64,000 bases of DNA, from positions 1 through 64,000 of the forward strand of contig NZ_JZEX01000039.1 in assembly GCF_000969415.1 (NCBI RefSeq). Reading direction: 5' to 3'. Below, one piece after another: positions 60,183-64,000 of this stretch. The notes under the pieces were generated by a model. That model had not been told where the DNA came from. It ran no database searches and saw nothing but the letters and a program-made list of their open reading frames with translations. The translations under genes were made by a program, and so were the position numbers. This stretch comes from Devosia geojensis. GTDB taxonomy: Bacteria; Pseudomonadota; Alphaproteobacteria; Rhizobiales; Devosiaceae. Within the stretch, counting starts at the first letter, position 1. The number at the start of each line of letters is the position of its first letter.

Positions 60183-61688
60183 TCAGGGGCCGTTCAACCC
60201 GACAGGTATATTGGAACGAGGGGATGGAGGCGCGGCGCGCTTTTCCATTTTGAATCCGGTGAAGCCGTAGCCGAGCGTGAGCAGCGGACTGGCGATGTTG
60301 AAGATGCAGAACGGCGCGTAGAGCATCGTCGGTACGCCGAGCACAGCGGCCATGTAGGCGCCGCACGAGTTCCACGGCACGAGCGGCGACGTGACGGTAC
60401 CTCCATCCGCAACCGCGCGCGAGAGGTTGGTGGTGGCGAGGCCGCGCTTTTCGAACTCGGCACGAAATATCCGCGCGGGCAACACCAGGGCCACATACTG
60501 GTCGCCGGAAACGACGTTGAGGCCGAACGCCGTCCCGATGACGGTGCCGGTCAATTGCCCGGTGCTTTTCGCTTGCGTCAGAACGGGAGTGATGAGCTTG
60601 GAGAGAAGCCCGAATTCATCGAGCAGCGTGCCGAGGACCAGCGCGCCGATGATCAGCCAGATGGTCAATAGCATGCTGTCCATGCCGCCGCGTGAGAGCA
60701 GGGCGTCGACGACCGGAATGCCGGAATTGGCCTGGTACCCGTTGGCGAGCGCCATCCAGATGCCCTTGATGAAGACGGCCGGCGCCCCGAGGTCGGGATC
60801 CGCGACGAAGCGCAGAACGGCCTCCGGTTGCACAAGGGCCGCCATGATGCCGGCCATCAGCGCGGCGGCGATGATGGCGAGCGACGGCGGAACCTTTAGT
60901 ACCGATAGGGCCACGAGCAGCGCCAATGGCAAGAGGTTGAGGGGCGTGATCCAGAACAGCGTGTCGAGAGACGCCAGTTCCGACTGGATCACCATCTCGC
61001 TGTAGCCGCTGCCTTGCGTCGCGCCGAGCGCGGCGAAGACCGCCAGCGCGATGATAAAGGCCGGTACCGAGGACCAGGCTTGCGCGCGCAGGTGGACGAA
61101 GATGTCGTTGCCGGTGATCTGGGCAGCAAGGATGCTGGTTTCGGAGAGCGGGGAGAGCTTGTCGCCGAGATAGGCACCGGAAATGACCGCACCCGCGGTG
61201 ATCGCGGGCGAAATGCCGAGCAATCCGGCAAGGCCGACGAGCCCGACGCCGATCGTACCCGCCGTTGTCCACGAGCTGCCGATGCCAAGCGCGATTCCGC
61301 CGCAGATGAGCACGGTCGCAAGATAGAACCAGCCCGGCGAGATGAACTCCAGGCCATAGTAGACCATCGTCGGGATGGTGCCGGACATGTTCCAGGTGCC
61401 GATGAGCGCTCCCACGGCAAAGAGGATGAAGATGGCGCCGACCACCGACGAGACGCCCCTGCGACCGGCCTCGGCGATCTCCTGCCAGGCATGGCCGTTC
61501 TTCAATAGGATGAGCGCGGTGGCCATCGCCGTGAGGAAGATGGCCACCTGCAGCGGTCCGGATATGGCATCGAGGCCGAAGAGCATCACCGAACCGGCGA
61601 TCAGCACCGCAAGGGTAACCAGCGGCACGAACGCGTCAAGATAGGTGGGCTCGCGAACCGGACGGGGAGGTGGGGATTGGTCGCTCAT
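60183..61688 (-). CDS. Na+/H+ antiporter, NhaC family
   Basis: A 501-residue polytopic transporter with about eleven helices. Characteristic stretches: GSSWTTAGTIGVGLVGLAGLLGISPAITAGAVISGAYLGDKLSPLSETSILAAQITG, and NVVSGDQYVALVLPARIFRAEFEKRGLATTNLSRAVADGGTVTSPLVPWNSCGAYM. Both match NhaC-type sodium-proton or malate-lactate antiporters. It follows the arginine deiminase gene after 74 bases on the same strand and precedes exoD. Confidence 0.86.
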   Translation of the reverse strand: MSDQSPPPRPVREPTYLDAFVPLVTLAVLIAGSVMLFGLDAISGPLQVAIFLTAMATALILLKNGHAWQEIAEAGRRGVSSVVGAIFILFAVGALIGTWNMSGTIPTMVYYGLEFISPGWFYLATVLICGGIALGIGSSWTTAGTIGVGLVGLAGLLGISPAITAGAVISGAYLGDKLSPLSETSILAAQITGNDIFVHLRAQAWSSVPAFIIALAVFAALGATQGSGYSEMVIQSELASLDTLFWITPLNLLPLALLVALSVLKVPPSLAIIAAALMAGIMAALVQPEAVLRFVADPDLGAPAVFIKGIWMALANGYQANSGIPVVDALLSRGGMDSMLLTIWLIIGALVLGTLLDEFGLLSKLITPVLTQAKSTGQLTGTVIGTAFGLNVVSGDQYVALVLPARIFRAEFEKRGLATTNLSRAVADGGTVTSPLVPWNSCGAYMAAVLGVPTMLYAPFCIFNIASPLLTLGYGFTGFKMEKRAAPPSPRSNIPVGLNGP

Positions 61689-61762
61689 GCTGTTGTCCTG
61701 GGCGTGCGGAGGCGACCCTTGCCGATAAAGGCGTCGTTGGACGGAGCTCAGCCGCCGATATC

Positions 61763-63016
61763 CTAATAGTCCACCGCATCGCGGATGATGGGACAGGTCA
61801 TGCAGTGCCCGCCGCCGCGCCCGCGTCCGAGCTCGGCGCCCGCGATGGTGACGACCTCTATACCGGCCTTGCGCAGCAGCGTGTTGGTGTAGACGTTGCG
61901 GTCATAGGCGAAAACGACGCCGGGCGAGGCGCAGACGAGATTGGCCCCGCTGTCCCATTGGGTGCGCTCGCGCATGTAGTCGTTGCCGCCGGTTTCGACG
62001 ACACGCATCTCTCTGAGCCCCAGCGCATCCCTGACGGTGTCGACGAAGGAGCCTTCGTCCTTGCGCAGGTCGAGCGTACCCGGCTTGCTGCCCGGCCGAT
62101 AGGAATAGGCGTGGATGGAATCGACGATATCCGGATAGGTCAGGACGCAATCGCGATCGGCGAAGGTGAAGACGGTGTCGAGGTGCATGGCTGCGCGCAG
62201 CTTGGGCATCGCGGCGATGATGACGCGCTCAGCAGCCCCCCTCTCGAAGAGTGCCGCGGCAAGCTGGCTGATGGCCTGGCGCGAGGTGCGCTCGCTCATG
62301 CCGATCAGCACGTTGCCCTTGCCGATGGGCATGACGTCGCCACCCTCGAGCGTTGCAAGGCCCCAATCCTGCGTCGGGTCGCCCCACCAGACGTTCACCT
62401 TACCGGCGAAATCGGGATGGAACTTGTAGATGGCGGTCGTCAGGATCGTCTCCTCGTGCCGCGCCGGCCAGAACAGCGGATTGAGCGTTACTCCGCCATA
62501 GATCCAGCAGGTGGTGTCGCGGGTATAGAGGGTGTTGGGCAGGGGCGGCAGCAGGTATTCGGTCACCCCCGCCGCATCCCGGATCAGCGTCAGCATCTCC
62601 CCGCCGACATGGTCCGGGAACTCGACGGTCGAAAGCCCCCCGATAAGGGTTTCGGCGAGCTCGCGATCGGAGAGCCCTTCGAGGTAGCTGCGGATCTCGT
62701 CGACGAGGCCGAGGCCGACCTGGTTGGGCACGACCTGGTTGTCGAGGATCCATTCTTTGGCTTCCGGCAATGCCACCGTTTGCGTCAGAAGGCTGTGCAT
62801 CTCGACCACATCGACGCCGCGATCGCGCAGCTTGGTCATGAAATCGAAGTGGTCGCGCTTGGCGTTTTCGACCCAGAGAACGTCGTCGAAAAGCAGGGCA
62901 TCGCAATTGCTCGGCGTCAACCGCTGGTGGGCGCGGCCCGGGGCGCAGACCATCACCTTGCGCAACTGGCCGACTTCCGAGTGGACGCCGAATGAAGATG
63001 AAGCCGAGTTTGCCAT
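61763..63016 (-). CDS. arcA: Arginine deiminase
   Basis: A 417-residue enzyme converting arginine to citrulline and ammonia. Motifs: [29 protein letters not shown] at the N-terminus, [19 protein letters not shown], and [18 protein letters not shown]. The catalytic Cys is C405 in [13 protein letters not shown], with the His in [11 protein letters not shown]. The start at 63016 has a GAGG site; longer readings have none. The antiporter gene upstream ends 17 bases before it. arcB and arcC, which would use citrulline, are not in the window. Confidence 0.93.
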   Translation of the reverse strand: MANSASSSFGVHSEVGQLRKVMVCAPGRAHQRLTPSNCDALLFDDVLWVENAKRDHFDFMTKLRDRGVDVVEMHSLLTQTVALPEAKEWILDNQVVPNQVGLGLVDEIRSYLEGLSDRELAETLIGGLSTVEFPDHVGGEMLTLIRDAAGVTEYLLPPLPNTLYTRDTTCWIYGGVTLNPLFWPARHEETILTTAIYKFHPDFAGKVNVWWGDPTQDWGLATLEGGDVMPIGKGNVLIGMSERTSRQAISQLAAALFERGAAERVIIAAMPKLRAAMHLDTVFTFADRDCVLTYPDIVDSIHAYSYRPGSKPGTLDLRKDEGSFVDTVRDALGLREMRVVETGGNDYMRERTQWDSGANLVCASPGVVFAYDRNVYTNTLLRKAGIEVVTIAGAELGRGRGGGHCMTCPIIRDAVDY

Positions 63017-63033
63017 GTCGAGAGCCTCGTTTT

Positions 63034-64000
63034 TCAAAGGGTGATGTAGCCTGCCGCGAGGCTCCATATGCCGGCGATGCAGCCCGCGACGACGAGGATG
63101 AAGATCACCCAATCGGCCGGTCGATCGAACCAGCCCTGCTTGCTCTGCTCGCGACGGGTCCAGAAGTAGAGCACGGTCCCCGGACCGTAGAGGATCGCCG
63201 AAAGCATCAGGTATTCGAGGCCGGCGGCAAAGTTCAGCCAGAGGGTGTAGATCACCGCGATCGTGGCAAAGACGAAGTCGCGCGTGCGTTCCTGCGGGCG
63301 CAGCTCGTAGGTTTCCCGGCGCTGCACCAACAGGACGCCGTAGGCGGCCACCAGCAGGAACGGGATGAGCGACATCACGCTGGTCAGATTGAGCATCAGC
63401 GTGAACGCGTCCTGCGACCAGTAGGTGCTGATAATGAAGAGCTGGACGACGATGTTGGTGAGCCAGAGCGCCGCCGAGGGCACCTTGTTCGCGTTCTCCC
63501 GGCCGAAGACCCGCGGCATGTCGTTGGTCTTGGCGGCGATCGAGAGCACCTCGGCGCAGATCAGCGACCAGGCAAGATAAGCGCCGAGCACGGAGATCAG
63601 CAAACCGATGCTGACGAACAGGCCGCCCCAGGGGCCTACCACCGCTTCGAGAACCGCGGCCATCGAGGGCTGGCGCATGCCGGCGATCTCGGCCTGGGGA
63701 AGCACGGCATAAGGCAGGAGCGATACCAATACCATGAGGGCCGTGACCCCCACGAACCCCAGAATAGTGGCAGTGCCGACATGTCTGCGCTCCGTGGCAT
63801 AGCGCGAATAGACGCTTGCCCCTTCGATGCCGAGGAAGACGAAAACCGTGACCAGCATGGTCGCGCGGACTTGGTCGAAGAGGCTCATCTCCGACATGCC
63901 CTCGCCGCCCCAGAAGTTGGCGTTGAAGAGATCGAAGTTGAAGGCGAAGACGAGGAGCAGGATGAAGGCCAGGATCGGCACGATCTTGGCGATCGTGACC
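63034..64000 (-). CDS. Amino-acid antiporter (ArcD/APC type), 5' part beyond window
   Basis: At least 322 residues of a polytopic APC-superfamily antiporter. The frame is open to the window edge ([21 protein letters not shown]), so the start lies outside. About eight helices remain, with the family stretch [23 protein letters not shown] and a C-terminal [25 protein letters not shown]. It resembles basic amino-acid/polyamine antiporters. With arginine deiminase directly downstream, an arginine-ornithine or arginine-citrulline exchanger is the most likely role. Confidence 0.85.
   Translation of the reverse strand, partial: VTIAKIVPILAFILLLVFAFNFDLFNANFWGGEGMSEMSLFDQVRATMLVTVFVFLGIEGASVYSRYATERRHVGTATILGFVGVTALMVLVSLLPYAVLPQAEIAGMRQPSMAAVLEAVVGPWGGLFVSIGLLISVLGAYLAWSLICAEVLSIAAKTNDMPRVFGRENANKVPSAALWLTNIVVQLFIISTYWSQDAFTLMLNLTSVMSLIPFLLVAAYGVLLVQRRETYELRPQERTRDFVFATIAVIYTLWLNFAAGLEYLMLSAILYGPGTVLYFWTRREQSKQGWFDRPADWVIFILVVAGCIAGIWSLAAGYITL

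Overview
The window is high-GC, densely coded chromosomal DNA from an alphaproteobacterium. The housekeeping set points to Hyphomicrobiales: nusA-ylxR-infB, metK/trmB/lnt, tsaB-rimI with a Mur-like Fur, rpsO-pnp, TolQ/TolR, ExoD and HWE-type histidine kinase. A Devosiaceae-like genome is my best guess, but that is an inference. No rRNA, tRNA, transposase, integrase, phage gene or CRISPR array was seen.

Layout. 0.1-2.2 kb: tolQ-tolR and a TonB/TolA-like energy transducer. 2.3-7.1 kb: small accessory genes (DadA-like oxidase, orphan RarA C-terminal protein, I78 inhibitor lipoprotein, two small proteins, class V PLP enzyme). 7.1-9.8 kb: alaS. 10-20.1 kb: a reverse-strand catabolic locus with a GntR regulator, a full dipeptide-type ABC importer, a creatinase-like M24 protein, an AstE/AspA-type deacylase and an amidohydrolase; an aldo/keto reductase and a DUF885-type protein lie divergently. 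22.5-26.2 kb: class A-like serine hydrolase, HWE kinase, VOC protein. 26.4-29.2 kb: rpsO and pnp. 29.3-30.9 kb: L,D-transpeptidase and alpha/beta hydrolase. 31-36 kb: a TetR-controlled cassette resembling daunorubicin resistance drrA-drrB-drrC. 36-42 kb: rimP-nusA-ylxR-infB. 42-43.8 kb: a frameshifted hydrolase, a small exported protein and an HxlR regulator. 44-48.3 kb: trmB, a decayed DUF433/DUF5615 toxin-antitoxin pair, metK and lnt. 48.4-51.1 kb: tsaB-rimI-fur-plsC. 51.3-59 kb: a LacI-controlled locus with an FAD oxidoreductase, a sugar-type ABC importer and an unrecognised barrel-like protein. 59-64 kb: an SH3 protein, exoD, a NhaC antiporter, arginine deiminase and a partial amino-acid antiporter cut by the window end.

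How it fits together. Core translation and RNA genes that are normally contiguous in this order have been split. rpsO-pnp is 7 kb away from infB and in the opposite orientation, rbfA and truB are absent between them, and accessory genes sit at the rimP/trmB and trmB/metK junctions. The two large accessory loci (10-22.5 kb and 51-59 kb) each pair one regulator with an ABC importer and enzymes of unassigned specificity. They are the best candidates for undescribed catabolic systems.

Regulation visible in sequence includes twin LacI operators over a promoter, inverted repeats in front of the GntR and TetR genes, an attenuator-like terminator ahead of rimP-nusA-infB, a terminator behind the peptide-binding protein gene, and two families of dispersed palindromic repeats.
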